Shown: positions 36,046 to 44,681 of the stretch, piece by piece
Position numbering within the stretch: position 1 is the stretch's first letter
Layout: each line of letters starts with the position of its first letter
Source: Lutispora thermophila DSM 19022
GTDB lineage: Bacteria > Bacillota > Clostridia > Lutisporales > Lutisporaceae
Assembly (NCBI RefSeq): GCF_900142105.1
Contig: NZ_FQZS01000003.1
Span: 249,720-313,719 of the forward strand
Length of the DNA: 64,000 nt
Direction: 5' to 3'
The notes under the pieces: generated by a model
The model's input: only the letters and a program-made list of their open reading frames with translations
Told to the model about the DNA's origin: nothing
The model's database searches: none
Position numbers and translations under genes: made by a program

Positions 36046-36519
36046 CTATATTGGTTGTATAATACCGCAAGCCAATCTCTTTCCTGCGTTTCCCGATGGC
36101 TGGCTTCGGTAATCATCAGGACTCTGGTGTATGATAACTGATTTTCCAATTATATCTCTTACCTTGAATCTATCAGTGAAAAAACACATCAAAGCTCTTC
36201 CGTGGTTGGAGAAAACTACGGGAAAGTCTCCAGCATGATTGCCATGGGGCTGGTTATCCGGGTTCCAATGATCTCCTGCTGCCTTAAAAGGATCATCAGG
36301 ATCTCCGATCTCGCAATTTCCGTACAGGTGTATATGAAAGCCATGGGGACCTATAGGAGCTTCATTTCCCATAGCAGGCTTGTAATTGGGAAGCCCTCTT
36401 ACAGATACACATACCTGTACACCACCCTGAACATCTGTGAAATACACCATACCTGACAAGGCTGGTGCTAAAGGTCCGCCTCTGATGATGGCTGAAGCAG
36501 TTGCCATAATTTTGTTCAC
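36046..36519 (-). CDS. sodC: Cu/Zn superoxide dismutase family protein
   Basis: 157 residues without a signal peptide, so cytoplasmic as written. All metal ligands are visible: the pair in GPHGFHIHLYGNC, then DHWNP, QPHGNHAGDFP with its Asp, and IIHQSPDDY. The C-terminal GNAGKRLACGII matches the SodC signature, with the Cys of the conserved disulfide, whose partner is in GNC. The enzyme would dismutate superoxide. Base composition is about 50% GC over sampled 60-base lines, against roughly 36% around it. RBS GAGGTG is present. Transfer or strong conservation could explain the composition. Confidence 0.93.
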   Translation of the reverse strand: MNKIMATASAIIRGGPLAPALSGMVYFTDVQGGVQVCVSVRGLPNYKPAMGNEAPIGPHGFHIHLYGNCEIGDPDDPFKAAGDHWNPDNQPHGNHAGDFPVVFSNHGRALMCFFTDRFKVRDIIGKSVIIHQSPDDYRSQPSGNAGKRLACGIIQPI

Positions 36520-36651
36520 CTCTTAAAAATACTGATATATAGTCATAATATGCAGAATAATAGTGGTGTGAACAATAGATAAATAAGAAGGAATAAAAAA
36601 TATAGCTTTTAGAATAAGTTTTGACAAATTGATAAGATGGGAGGTAAATAA

Positions 36652-36810
36652 ATGGCTTACATGAAATTTAATGTTAATTTGACTCCCGGGTAAGCATATA
36701 ATATGCTTAAGGATTTTGACTATGCAGATTTGGTATACGATGAGCTAAAAAGTTCGGGAAGTGGTAAGTATATCGCTATTATGGTTTTCGAGAATTATAT
36801 ATTAGAATAA
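36652..36810 (+). pseudogene. DUF6054-like gene with an internal stop, truncated
   Basis: GGGAGGTAAATAA precedes ATG at 36652. The product MAYMKFNVNLTPG ends at TAA 36691-36693, but the same frame continues AYNMLKDFDYADLVYDELKS and KYIAIMVFENYILE to a second TAA at 36810. The read-through product resembles the N-terminal half of DUF6054 proteins, which normally continue past the VFE-Y-RN region to about 110 residues. So the gene has one nonsense codon and a lost 3' half. Family assignment is from memory of its pattern and is tentative. Confidence 0.65.
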
Positions 36811-36915
36811 TTTTTTAAAATTTTGCAAATAGCTTTTGCTATTATCATCAAATTATATTAACATTAAATATGTGGGGATTTATTACCATATTACACAGAG
36901 AAAGAGGGAGATGTT

Positions 36916-37965
36916 TTGCTTAGGAGTTTGCTTAAAGAACTGGTAGAAGCCCATGGCGTTACAGGCTTCGAGCATGAAGCAGCGAAAGTCGTGGAAAAGT
37001 ACTTTCTACCCTATTCAGATGAGATAAAAATTGATAAAATGGGCAGCCTATATGCAATAAAAAAGGGAAAGGCTGATAACCCAAAGAAGATTATGCTGGC
37101 AGCTCATATGGATGAAATAGGCTTGATGGTAAAGAAAATTGACGATAAGGGATTTATTCAATTTACAAATGTAGGGGGAGTAGATCAAAGAACCTTGCTG
37201 ACTCAAGAAGTCATCATACATGGAAAAAAGGACTTATTTGGAGTCATAGGCAGCAAGCCACCCCACATTCTTGAAGCCAGTGAAAGGGAAAAATCCGTTA
37301 AGATGGAAGACATGCTGATAGATGTAGGTCTTCCAAAGGAAGAAGTTGAAAAGTATGTTTCAATTGGAGACTCAATCACAATAAGGCGCAAGTTGCTGAA
37401 CTTGCAGAATGATATGGTGGCTGGTAAAGCTTTGGATGACAGGGCTGGTGTTGCAGTCATGTATGAATGCTTGAAAGAATTGAGCCATATGAAACATGAT
37501 TGTGATGTTTACGCTGTCGCTACAGTTCAGGAGGAAGTTGGATACAGAGGTGCAATTCCTGCCACATTTGAGATATCTCCCGATATAGGAATTGCTATAG
37601 ATGTAGGTTTTGGGTCCACTCCAGAACTGCCAAAAGATGAAACTGCTGATTTAGGCAAAGGGCCTTGCATCGGTTTTGGTGCCAATATTCATCCAAAGGT
37701 CTATGAAAGATTGGTGAAGGTAGCAAAGGAATACAACATACCTTATCAGCAGGATATATATCCTGGAGCTACAGGCACAGATGCGTGGGGAATGCAGGTT
37801 ACCAGAGGTGGAGTTTCCACAGGCTTGATATCCATACCTCTAAGGTATATGCATACCTCCGTAGAAACTGTCCAAATTAGTGATATTAAAAACGCCGGAA
37901 AGCTTTTGGCATATTTCATAGTCAGCTTAAATGGCGAGGATTTGGAGGAAATGCTATGCTATTAA
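36916..37965 (+). CDS. M42 family metallopeptidase (first of three)
   Basis: 349 residues with a TTG start 6 bases after GAGGGA; the ATG at 36911 is out of frame. Metal ligands and catalytic residues of the M42 aminopeptidase/TET fold are visible: AAHMDEIG, LDDRAG, TVQEEVGYRG (catalytic Glu pair), AIDVGFG and RYMHTSVE. These enzymes form tetrahedral dodecamers that trim oligopeptides. The gene overlaps the next M42 gene by 10 bases. Confidence 0.95.
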   Translation: MLRSLLKELVEAHGVTGFEHEAAKVVEKYFLPYSDEIKIDKMGSLYAIKKGKADNPKKIMLAAHMDEIGLMVKKIDDKGFIQFTNVGGVDQRTLLTQEVIIHGKKDLFGVIGSKPPHILEASEREKSVKMEDMLIDVGLPKEEVEKYVSIGDSITIRRKLLNLQNDMVAGKALDDRAGVAVMYECLKELSHMKHDCDVYAVATVQEEVGYRGAIPATFEISPDIGIAIDVGFGSTPELPKDETADLGKGPCIGFGANIHPKVYERLVKVAKEYNIPYQQDIYPGATGTDAWGMQVTRGGVSTGLISIPLRYMHTSVETVQISDIKNAGKLLAYFIVSLNGEDLEEMLCY

Positions 37966-38984
37966 AAAGATTAACTGATGCTTGCGGTATGCCCGGTGGC
38001 GAAGGTGAAGTAAGGCAAATAATATTGGAAGAAATAAAACCATATGTTGACGATATAAAGGTTGATAGATTAGGAAATGTGATAGCAACTAAAAATGGCA
38101 AGCCTGGATACCCAAAGGTTATGATAGCTGCTCACATGGACGAAGTAGGGCTCATGGTAAAGTCCATAGATGATGGAGGATTTATAAGATTTGAACAGGC
38201 AGGAGGATTGGATGAAAGAATATTGGTATCCAAACCAGTGCTGGTGGGAAAAAATAAAATACAGGGTGTCATAGGTGCCAAAGCAATACATTTGCAGGAA
38301 AAGGGCGAAAGGGAGACTCCATTAAGAACAAAGCAGCTGTATATAGACATCGGTGCCAAGTCAAAGGAAGATACGGAAAAGCTGGTGAAGCCGGGAGATT
38401 ATATAGCTTTTGACAGTGAATATGTGGAATTCGGAAATAATCTGATAAAAGCAAAAGCATTGGATGACAGAGCCGGATGCGCAGCATTGATAGAAACTTT
38501 AAAACATAATTATGATGTTACTGTAGTGGCTGTTTTTACAGTTCAAGAAGAAATTGGATTAAGAGGTGCAACAGTAGCTGCATACAAAGTTAATCCAGAC
38601 ATTGCGTTAGTTCTTGAAGGAACTTTATGCTCAGATGTATCCAACGTGCCTGAGCAATCCTATATAACAAAGTTGGGGGCTGGTCCTGCCATATCCCTTA
38701 TGGATTCCAGAACCATATTCCCTAAGAACTTGGCTAAAAGAATATATGACATCGCTGTCAAAAACGGAGTAGATATTCAATATAGATTGCCCTCATCAGG
38801 CGGAAATGACGCAGGAGCAATACATACCACAAGAGAAGGAATACCCTGTACAGCAATTTCTGTACCGTGCAGATATATTCATTCGCCATCTTGCGTAATG
38901 AGCAAGGATGATTTTGAGGGACTTAAGAAAATAGTAAAACTATTCCTGGAAGATATAAAAGAGGGGGAATACATCCGTGATTAA
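37956..38984 (+). CDS. M42 family metallopeptidase (second of three)
   Basis: 342 residues. AAHMDEVG, LDDRAG, TVQEEIGLRGA and RYIHSPS are all present. At the fourth metal position the sequence is ALVLEGTL with Glu221 where the flanking paralogues have Asp; Glu is seen in some family members, so activity is not excluded but metal preference may differ. The gene overlaps both neighbours, so all three are translated together and could form mixed particles. Confidence 0.95.
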   Translation: MLLKRLTDACGMPGGEGEVRQIILEEIKPYVDDIKVDRLGNVIATKNGKPGYPKVMIAAHMDEVGLMVKSIDDGGFIRFEQAGGLDERILVSKPVLVGKNKIQGVIGAKAIHLQEKGERETPLRTKQLYIDIGAKSKEDTEKLVKPGDYIAFDSEYVEFGNNLIKAKALDDRAGCAALIETLKHNYDVTVVAVFTVQEEIGLRGATVAAYKVNPDIALVLEGTLCSDVSNVPEQSYITKLGAGPAISLMDSRTIFPKNLAKRIYDIAVKNGVDIQYRLPSSGGNDAGAIHTTREGIPCTAISVPCRYIHSPSCVMSKDDFEGLKKIVKLFLEDIKEGEYIRD

Positions 38985-39960
38985 TAAAGATTTATTGAAA
39001 AGATTATTGGAAACCTTTGGCCCATCCGGCAACGAAGAAGCCATAAGGGAAGTTATCAGGGAAGAAATAAAAGGCTATGCAGATGAGATAAAAGTAGATG
39101 CCCTGGGAAATCTAATAGCAGTAAAAAAGGGCAACGGTAAAAAGATTATGGTAGCCAGTCATATGGATGAAATAGGAATCATGGTTACCAATATAGACGA
39201 CAACGGTTTCATTCGCTTCACAAATATAGGAGGAGTTTCACCATATACTGCACTATATCAAAGAGTAATGTTTGCTGATGGCACCATGGGTGTTGTAGGC
39301 GTGGAGAAAATTGACAACATGAAGGATCTTACATTGAGTAAAATGTTTATAGATATCGGTGCCTATTCAAAAGAAGAAGCCATGAAGAAAGTAAATGTAG
39401 GAGATGTGGCTTGCTTCTATGCACCTTTTGTTCAGGATGGGGACTATATCATGTCCAAGGCTCTGGATGACAGAATAGGTTGCTATGTTGCCATTGAAGC
39501 ATTAAAAGCTCTCAAAAACAGTCCCAATGAAGTATACTTTGTATTTACAGTGCAAGAAGAAGTAGGCTTGAGAGGAGCCAAGACTGCTGCCTACGGTGTA
39601 GATCCTGATATGGGTATAGCATTGGATGTTACTCTGACAGGAGATACTCCTAAAGCTAAGACTATGGAAGTAAAGATGGGTAAAGGTACTGCTATAAAGA
39701 TTAAGGACAACAGTGTATTGGCGCATCCAACAGTAAAGAAACTTATGATAGAGACAGCTCAGGAAAACAATATTCCATACCAGCTTGAAATATTGGAAGG
39801 TGGAGGTACAGATTCAGGAGCAATTCATCTGACAAAATCCGGAGTACCCTCTGGAGTTATATCGGTACCATGCCGATATGTTCACTCTCCATCAGAAATG
39901 GTATCAGTAAAGGATGTAGAAAACTCAATACAATTATTGGTAAAAGTACTTGAAAAATAA
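38977..39960 (+). CDS. M42 family metallopeptidase (third of three)
   Basis: 327 residues with a GTG start about 9 bases after GAGGGGG. Motifs are ASHMDEIG, LDDRIG, TVQEEVGLRGA, ALDVTLTGDTP and RYVHSPSE. It is the shortest of the trio; the PDZ-like insert between HMDE and DDR is reduced. A promoter for the MarR gene and a terminator-like stem begin 15-30 bases after the stop. Confidence 0.95.
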   Translation: MINKDLLKRLLETFGPSGNEEAIREVIREEIKGYADEIKVDALGNLIAVKKGNGKKIMVASHMDEIGIMVTNIDDNGFIRFTNIGGVSPYTALYQRVMFADGTMGVVGVEKIDNMKDLTLSKMFIDIGAYSKEEAMKKVNVGDVACFYAPFVQDGDYIMSKALDDRIGCYVAIEALKALKNSPNEVYFVFTVQEEVGLRGAKTAAYGVDPDMGIALDVTLTGDTPKAKTMEVKMGKGTAIKIKDNSVLAHPTVKKLMIETAQENNIPYQLEILEGGGTDSGAIHLTKSGVPSGVISVPCRYVHSPSEMVSVKDVENSIQLLVKVLEK

Positions 39961-39974
39961 CATATCGAAAAGTA

Positions 39975-40029
39975 TTGACAGCAGGAATAAAAATAGTTAG
40001 AATTCTAATAGTAAGAATTCTAACTATTT
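39975..40029 (+). promoter_or_regulatory. Promoter with overlapping tandem palindromes and hairpin upstream of marR
   Basis: TTGACA at 39975-39980 and TAGAAT at 39998-40003 are 17 bases apart. The -10 box lies inside the perfect palindrome TTAGAATTCTAA at 39997-40008, and a near copy, TAAGAATTCTAA, is at 40012-40023. The same bases also form a stem (39991-40005 with 40015-40029) followed by TTTTTATG that could end the M42 transcript. MarR-family repressors bind such dyads, so autoregulation is likely. Confidence 0.72.
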
Positions 40030-40125
40030 TTATGTGTAGGAAAATATATTTTTCTACAGTAGAGGAATGCAACCATCCAAGGCAGGTCCTAAGGATGGGA
40101 AGCAATACTTTCTATGGAGGCAATT

Positions 40126-40599
40126 ATGGATAAAACTATATTTAAGGAGCTTTTTAATTCTTTGTTTGAATTCATGCCTCTATATCATCAGACCATAGGA
40201 TGCATATATCATAAGGATTATGGTATAGAGCCCAGTTTAAACAAAAGCCAGCAAAAAGCTCTTTTTATTATTCAAAAAAAGGGCAGAGTAATGCCATCTT
40301 CCCTTGGAAAAGCAATGGACATGCAAAAAGGAAGCCTCACAACATTGATTGATTCTTTGGTGGAATATGGGTTTGTTAGGAGAGAGGCGGATTGTGAAGA
40401 TAGAAGAAAACAATGGATCATTCTGACTTCTCAAGGTGAAGAATATATTTCAAAACTGATGTCCTGCTTTGAGAAAGAATTTGAGAGGATTTTTGAAAAA
40501 GTGGATTCACAAGATATTTATAAGTTATTGGAAAGCATTGAATTTGCTAAAGAAATTCTAAAAAATATTAAAGAGACAGGAGTAATGATATGCAAGTAG
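40126..40599 (+). CDS. MarR family transcriptional regulator
   Basis: ATG at 40126 follows TATGGAGG by 5 bases; the ATG at 40114 would overlap that site. The 157-residue product has the MarR winged helix: NKSQQKALFIIQKKGRVMPSSLGKAMDMQKGSLTTLIDSLVEYGFVRREADCEDRRKQWIILT, where the DRR loop is the wing. Two Cys residues (in ADCEDRR and LMSCFEKE) could allow redox sensing, which is speculative. It overlaps the MATE gene by 10 bases and should repress it. Confidence 0.94.
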   Translation: MDKTIFKELFNSLFEFMPLYHQTIGCIYHKDYGIEPSLNKSQQKALFIIQKKGRVMPSSLGKAMDMQKGSLTTLIDSLVEYGFVRREADCEDRRKQWIILTSQGEEYISKLMSCFEKEFERIFEKVDSQDIYKLLESIEFAKEILKNIKETGVMICK

Positions 40600-41981
40600 T
40601 TGAGAGAGAAAGGTTACTGGGAGAAAAGGAAATACCGAAACTTTTACTTAAGTTTTCTATACCTGCTATAGTAGGTATGGTGGTAAATGCCCTTTACAAC
40701 TTTGTTGATATGGTATTCATAGGTCAAGGAGTAGGTCCTTTGGGAATAGCCGGAGTTAGAATTGGCTTTCCACTAATGGTTATAGGTATGGCCTTTTCTA
40801 TGCTTATAGGTATAGGAGGCAATTCTCTTGTATCCATAAGGCTTGGACAGAAGAAGAAGGAAGAGGCAGAACTGATATTGGCCAATGCTTTGGTCAGCAT
40901 GATAATTATAGCAGTGGCGCTGACTGTGTCGGGACTCTTATTTATGGAGCCGCTTCTCAGAGTATTTGGAGCCAGTGATGCTGTGATGCCTTATGCCAAA
41001 GGATATTTCACAATCATAGTTTACGGAACCATATTCCAGATGATTGAAATGGGCATGAATAACTTCATACGAGGAGAAGGAAACCCGAAGGTTGCAATGA
41101 CAACCATGCTCATAGGAGCAATACTTAATACTATTCTGGATCCAATATTTATATTTGCATTTGGATGGGGTATAAAAGGAGCAGCACTTGCAACTGTTAT
41201 ATCCATGGCGGCTTCTGCAATATTTGTAATGTATTATTTCCTTTCTGGCAACAGCTTGTTAAAGATAAGGAAATCTAATCTGAAGTTAAGATTTCATATT
41301 GTAAAGTCCATTACTACTATAGGATTGGCTCCTTTTGCTATGCAATTGGCGTCCAGTTTAGTGGTAATTTTCATGAATAAAGGCTTGGCTCAATACGGAG
41401 GAGACATTGCTGTATCAGCCATGGGCATTATAAATAATGTGGTATCACTTTTTACTATGGTTGTCTTTGGAATTAATCAAGGTGCTCAACCTATAATTGG
41501 ATTTAACTATGGAGCTCAAAAATATGACAGAGTAAAAAGCACCTTGAAATATGCCATAGGAGCTGCCACAGTGGTCGTTACCATAGGTTTTATAGCAACT
41601 CAATTATTTGCTCCGCAAATGATCGGAGTTTTCACCGACGATGCTGAGCTTATTAATGTGGGTGCCATGGGAATGAAGAGAGTTATGATATTTATGCCCA
41701 TAATCGGTTTTCAGATTGTTAGTTCTGCATATTTCCAAGCTGTTGGCAAACCAAAGCAATCTATGTTGTTAAGCCTTTCACGTCAAGTGCTTTTATTGAT
41801 ACCTATGATATTGATACTGCCTACATTTATGGGATTGATGGGACTCTTTACGGCAGGTCCTGTTGCAGATTTATCATCATCTATACTTACAGCAATTTTC
41901 CTATACTTCGAGTTAAAGAATCTGAACAGGAAGCATCAGGATGAGAAAGTTGAGCCAAAAGCTCAGTTTGGTGAAATCTAG
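40590..41981 (+). CDS. MATE family efflux transporter
   Basis: 463 residues with twelve membrane segments. PKLLLKFSIPAIVGMVVNALYNFVDMVFIGQGVG opens the first half, and FGINQGAQPIIGFNYGAQKYDRVKS the second. It is distinct from the MATE protein at 14241-15605. Overlap with marR makes a two-gene regulated efflux operon. A terminator follows by 30 bases. Confidence 0.95.
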   Translation: MQVVERERLLGEKEIPKLLLKFSIPAIVGMVVNALYNFVDMVFIGQGVGPLGIAGVRIGFPLMVIGMAFSMLIGIGGNSLVSIRLGQKKKEEAELILANALVSMIIIAVALTVSGLLFMEPLLRVFGASDAVMPYAKGYFTIIVYGTIFQMIEMGMNNFIRGEGNPKVAMTTMLIGAILNTILDPIFIFAFGWGIKGAALATVISMAASAIFVMYYFLSGNSLLKIRKSNLKLRFHIVKSITTIGLAPFAMQLASSLVVIFMNKGLAQYGGDIAVSAMGIINNVVSLFTMVVFGINQGAQPIIGFNYGAQKYDRVKSTLKYAIGAATVVVTIGFIATQLFAPQMIGVFTDDAELINVGAMGMKRVMIFMPIIGFQIVSSAYFQAVGKPKQSMLLSLSRQVLLLIPMILILPTFMGLMGLFTAGPVADLSSSILTAIFLYFELKNLNRKHQDEKVEPKAQFGEI

Positions 41982-42010
41982 AATTTAAGTCAAAAGGTTT
42001 GCAGATCATG

Positions 42011-42046
42011 GCCTACAATCATATTAAATGATTTGTAGGCTGTTTT
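42011..42046 (+). terminator. Terminator of the marR-MATE operon
   Basis: GCCTACAATCAT at 42011-42022 pairs with ATGATTTGTAGGC at 42028-42040 with one mismatch, and TGTTTT follows. Confidence 0.8.
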
Positions 42047-42133
42047 AGTTGAGTGATATGCCAGCATATGGTAAAATAAAATAGGAACTATTTTTGAAAG
42101 GATATTCTTTCTTATAAAATTCAAGAAGAAAAT

Positions 42134-42219
42134 AACACCTTGCCAATACATTGCAAGGTGTTATAAATTAATATAATTACTTATATAACGGCAACCCGCA
42201 CCAAGCGGTGTGGATTACC
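42134..42219. other. Two further intergenic hairpins
   Basis: AACACCTTGC at 42134-42143 pairs perfectly with GCAAGGTGTT at 42153-42162. GGCAACCCGCACC at 42190-42202 pairs with GGTGTGGATTACC at 42207-42219 with two mismatches and a 4-base loop. Neither has a T-run. No known riboswitch or RNA family was recognised. Confidence 0.55.
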
Positions 42220-42335
42220 CAGTATGCTAAAAATAAACTCAAAAAATATTTAATATAATATGTAAAGCATTACAAATTTAGTGATTAGTGTTATAATGAG
42301 TTAAATGTTTCATAACGGTAAAGAAGGGTGATTGC

Positions 42336-42491
42336 ATGGAATTGCTAATAGGTATTTTCATACTTGTAATAATGGGAATACTGCTTTCAAGATTAGCAGG
42401 AATTATAGGGGCAAACTTATTTAAGTTCTCTCAAATATACGGACATATTCAAGAGAGTTATAGAAAGTTAAAAAAAATGGCATATAAATGA
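42336..42491 (+). CDS. 51-residue single-span membrane protein
   Basis: ATG is preceded by AAGGGTG at 5-6 bases. The product begins MELLIGIFILVIMGILLSRL, a clear membrane segment, followed by AGIIGANLFKFSQIYGHIQE and a basic end RKLKKMAYK. Such small proteins (YqzM/YnzC-sized) are common in Gram-positives and may modulate membrane complexes. It lies between the efflux operon and the asnS promoter. No family is recognised. Confidence 0.65.
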   Translation: MELLIGIFILVIMGILLSRLAGIIGANLFKFSQIYGHIQESYRKLKKMAYK

Positions 42492-42597
42492 GCAAAATGA
42501 AATCCATAAAATATGGTGCAATCATTAATCTATAGCAATGTATTTAATATGTGAGCTAAGTATGAGGTGTAAAGTATATATTATGATAACATGATGA

Positions 42598-42626
42598 TTG
42601 ACAAGTTTAGGTATCGTTATTATAAT
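42598..42626 (+). promoter_or_regulatory. Sigma-A promoter of the asnS T-box leader
   Basis: TTGACA at 42598-42603, 17-base spacer, TATAAT at 42621-42626; both are perfect consensus. Confidence 0.9.
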
Positions 42627-42655
42627 ATTTGTTAATACTATTAACAGCTATGAAG

Positions 42656-42867
42656 GGATGCGAAATACAGAAGAGTTTCAGAGAGTCGGCGGCAGGTGGA
42701 AGCCGATACGAAACTGTATGGAGGAACCTCCCGGAGCATCCGCCCGAAATCTTATGAGAGTAGGCTCGGACGGCACCCACCGTTATTGGGCAAGAGCTGG
42801 CCAGATAGGCAAGCAGGGTGGTACCGCGGAATTCAATCTTTCGTCCCTATATGGGATGAAAGATTTT
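42656..42867 (+). promoter_or_regulatory. T-box leader of asnS with terminator
   Basis: GGATGC (42657-42662) pairs with GCATCC (42736-42741) to close stem I; ATACAG/CTGTAT and GTTTC/GAAAC extend it; AGAGAG and the TCGGC/GCCGA helix are the distal part. The likely specifier is AAC at 42725-42727 (Asn), matching the gene below. The antiterminator bulge sequence AGGGTGGTACCGCG is at 42815-42828. The terminator stem TCTTTCGTCCC/GGGATGAAAGA is followed by six T at 42862-42867. Confidence 0.95.
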
Positions 42868-42869
42868 TT

Positions 42870-42972
42870 ATAATGCCAGGAAAATATAAATTTTTAATTT
42901 ATACTTTCCGTAAGAGCATTTCAAGAAAGGTTACCTTGATTGTTAAAATGCTTCCAAAGGAAGCCTTTCTTA
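42870..42972 (+). repeat. Two-hairpin repeated element, copy A
   Basis: The segment begins TAATGCCAGGAAAATATAAA and continues through ACTTTCCGTAAG and TTTCAAGAAAGGTTACCTTGA to AAGCCTTTCTTA. It matches 53821-53929 along its full length. Two stems can form: GGAAAATATAAA with TTTATACTTTCC, and AAGAAAGGTT with AAGCCTTTCTT. It lies between the T-box terminator and the asnS ribosome site, so it is inside the asnS leader RNA after read-through. Confidence 0.8.
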
Positions 42973-43097
42973 TTTATCTAAAATTACAAAGAAAATACTG
43001 GAGATATTATAATTATTTTGCATCAAATATATCCCAATATTTAAAGTTAACAAGCAAAGGTAAGTTAGTCAACACAATAATATAAGGAGGCATAAAA

Positions 43098-44489
43098 ATG
43101 AAAACAGTATATGTAAAAAGCTTGTACAGAGATACCGACAGCTATGCAGGAAAGACTGTATCAGTAGCAGGTTGGATAAGAAACATAAGGGTATCAAAAA
43201 GTTTTGGTTTCATAGAACTTAATGATGGCAGTTTTTTCAAGAATGTTCAAATCGTTTTTGGTGAAGAACTGGAGAATTTTAAGGATATTGCAAAGTTAAA
43301 CATAAGTTCATCGCTTTATGTGGAAGGTCAACTGGTATTAACTCCGGAAGCTAAGCAACCTTTCGAGATAAAAGCAGAAAAGATAGTGATTGAAGGTCTG
43401 TCTTCACCGGAATATCCTTTGCAGAAGAAAAGACATAGCATGGAATACTTAAGAACCATTGCTCATTTGAGACCGAGGAGCAACACCTTCTCTGCCGTAT
43501 TTAGGGTAAGATCTTTGGCAGCCTATGCAATACACAAATTCTTTAACGAAAGAGGATTCGTGTATGTCCATACTCCAATAATTACAGGCAGTGATGCTGA
43601 AGGTGCAGGTCAAATGTTTAGAGTAACTACATTGGATATGGAGAACCCACCCAGAACAGAGGATGGGAAAGTTGACTACAGAGAAGACTTCTTCGGCAAG
43701 TCAACAAATCTAACCGTAAGCGGTCAGTTGGAAGCAGAAGTATATGCTTTAGCCTTTAGAAATGTATATACTTTCGGACCAACTTTCAGAGCTGAAAATT
43801 CCAACACTCCAAGACATGCGGCAGAATTCTGGATGATTGAACCTGAAATAGCCTTTGCGGATTTGGAAGACAACATGAAGCTGGCAGAAGATATGATGAA
43901 GTATGTTATAAACTATGTATTGGAGAATGCTCCAGAGGAAATGGCATTCTTTAACCAGTTTATAGATAATACTTTGCTTGATAGATTACAAAACATAGTT
44001 GACTCTGAATTTGGAAGGGTTACTTATACAGAGGCAATAGAATTGCTGAAAAAATCCGGTAAGGAATTTGAGTATCCTGTTGAATGGGGTATGGACCTCC
44101 AGACAGAACATGAAAGATATCTGACTGAGGAAATATTCAAAAAACCTGTATTTGTAATCAATTATCCAAAGGAGATAAAAGCCTTCTATATGAGGCTTAA
44201 CGATGACAATAAGACTGTGGCGGCCATGGATCTTCTGGTGCCAGGTGTAGGAGAAATAATCGGAGGCAGCCAGAGAGAAGAAAGATATGATGTATTAGAA
44301 AAGAAGATGGAAGAATTCGGCCTTGATAAGGAAGACTACTGGTGGTACATGGAGCTTAGAAAGTACGGTGGAACTAAGCATGCTGGCTATGGATTGGGAT
44401 TTGAAAGATTGATAATGTACCTGACAGGTATAAGCAACATCAGAGATGTGATACCTTTCCCAAGAACAGTAGGAACAGCTGAATTCTAA
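43098..44489 (+). CDS. asnS: Asparagine-tRNA ligase
   Basis: 463 residues. The N-terminal OB-fold anticodon domain covers about 1-105 ([23 protein letters not shown]). Class II motif 2 is [21 protein letters not shown] and motif 3 is [27 protein letters not shown], which is the AsnRS form rather than AspRS. ATAAGGAGG is 7 bases before ATG. Control is by the T-box. The presence of AsnRS means the cell can make Asn-tRNA directly. Confidence 0.98.
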   Translation: MKTVYVKSLYRDTDSYAGKTVSVAGWIRNIRVSKSFGFIELNDGSFFKNVQIVFGEELENFKDIAKLNISSSLYVEGQLVLTPEAKQPFEIKAEKIVIEGLSSPEYPLQKKRHSMEYLRTIAHLRPRSNTFSAVFRVRSLAAYAIHKFFNERGFVYVHTPIITGSDAEGAGQMFRVTTLDMENPPRTEDGKVDYREDFFGKSTNLTVSGQLEAEVYALAFRNVYTFGPTFRAENSNTPRHAAEFWMIEPEIAFADLEDNMKLAEDMMKYVINYVLENAPEEMAFFNQFIDNTLLDRLQNIVDSEFGRVTYTEAIELLKKSGKEFEYPVEWGMDLQTEHERYLTEEIFKKPVFVINYPKEIKAFYMRLNDDNKTVAAMDLLVPGVGEIIGGSQREERYDVLEKKMEEFGLDKEDYWWYMELRKYGGTKHAGYGLGFERLIMYLTGISNIRDVIPFPRTVGTAEF

Positions 44490-44502
44490 TGCTGTAGCTT
44501 AC

Positions 44503-44542
44503 AGAACCGTTTCCTTAAGAAATTCAGGGACGGTTCTTTTTT
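44503..44542 (+). terminator. Terminator after asnS
   Basis: AGAACCGT at 44503-44510 pairs with ACGGTTCT at 44530-44537 and six or more T follow. Confidence 0.85.
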
Positions 44543-44548
44543 AACCCA

Positions 44549-44575
44549 GACTTTCTGTAATGGGATTCAAGAGAA
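44549..44575 (+). repeat. Partial copy C of the two-hairpin element
   Basis: ACTTTCTGTAATGGGATTCA and the next bases AGAGAAA match the centre of copy B (ACTTTCCGTAATGGGTTTCA, AGAAAGG) at about 23 of 27 positions. The flanking halves of the element are absent. Confidence 0.5.
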
Positions 44576-44681
44576 ATTTTAATAAGCAAGCAGCTATGGT
44601 ATAATGTGGATATAATTCATTTTTCGAGCAGATATTTTGTTGATGCATATCGATATATTGGTTTTGAAGGGAAAGTGAGAA

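Noticed and set aside
42190-42219. Possible riboswitch core in the GC-rich hairpin
   Set aside because: I compared it mentally with preQ1, c-di-GMP, ZTP, fluoride, guanidine and THF motifs and found no match; kept only as a hairpin.
42598-43085. Two open frames (42598-42873 and 42696-43085) over the asnS leader
   Set aside because: They cross the promoter, T-box and repeated element, lack ribosome sites at their starts, and the first begins on the -35 hexamer.
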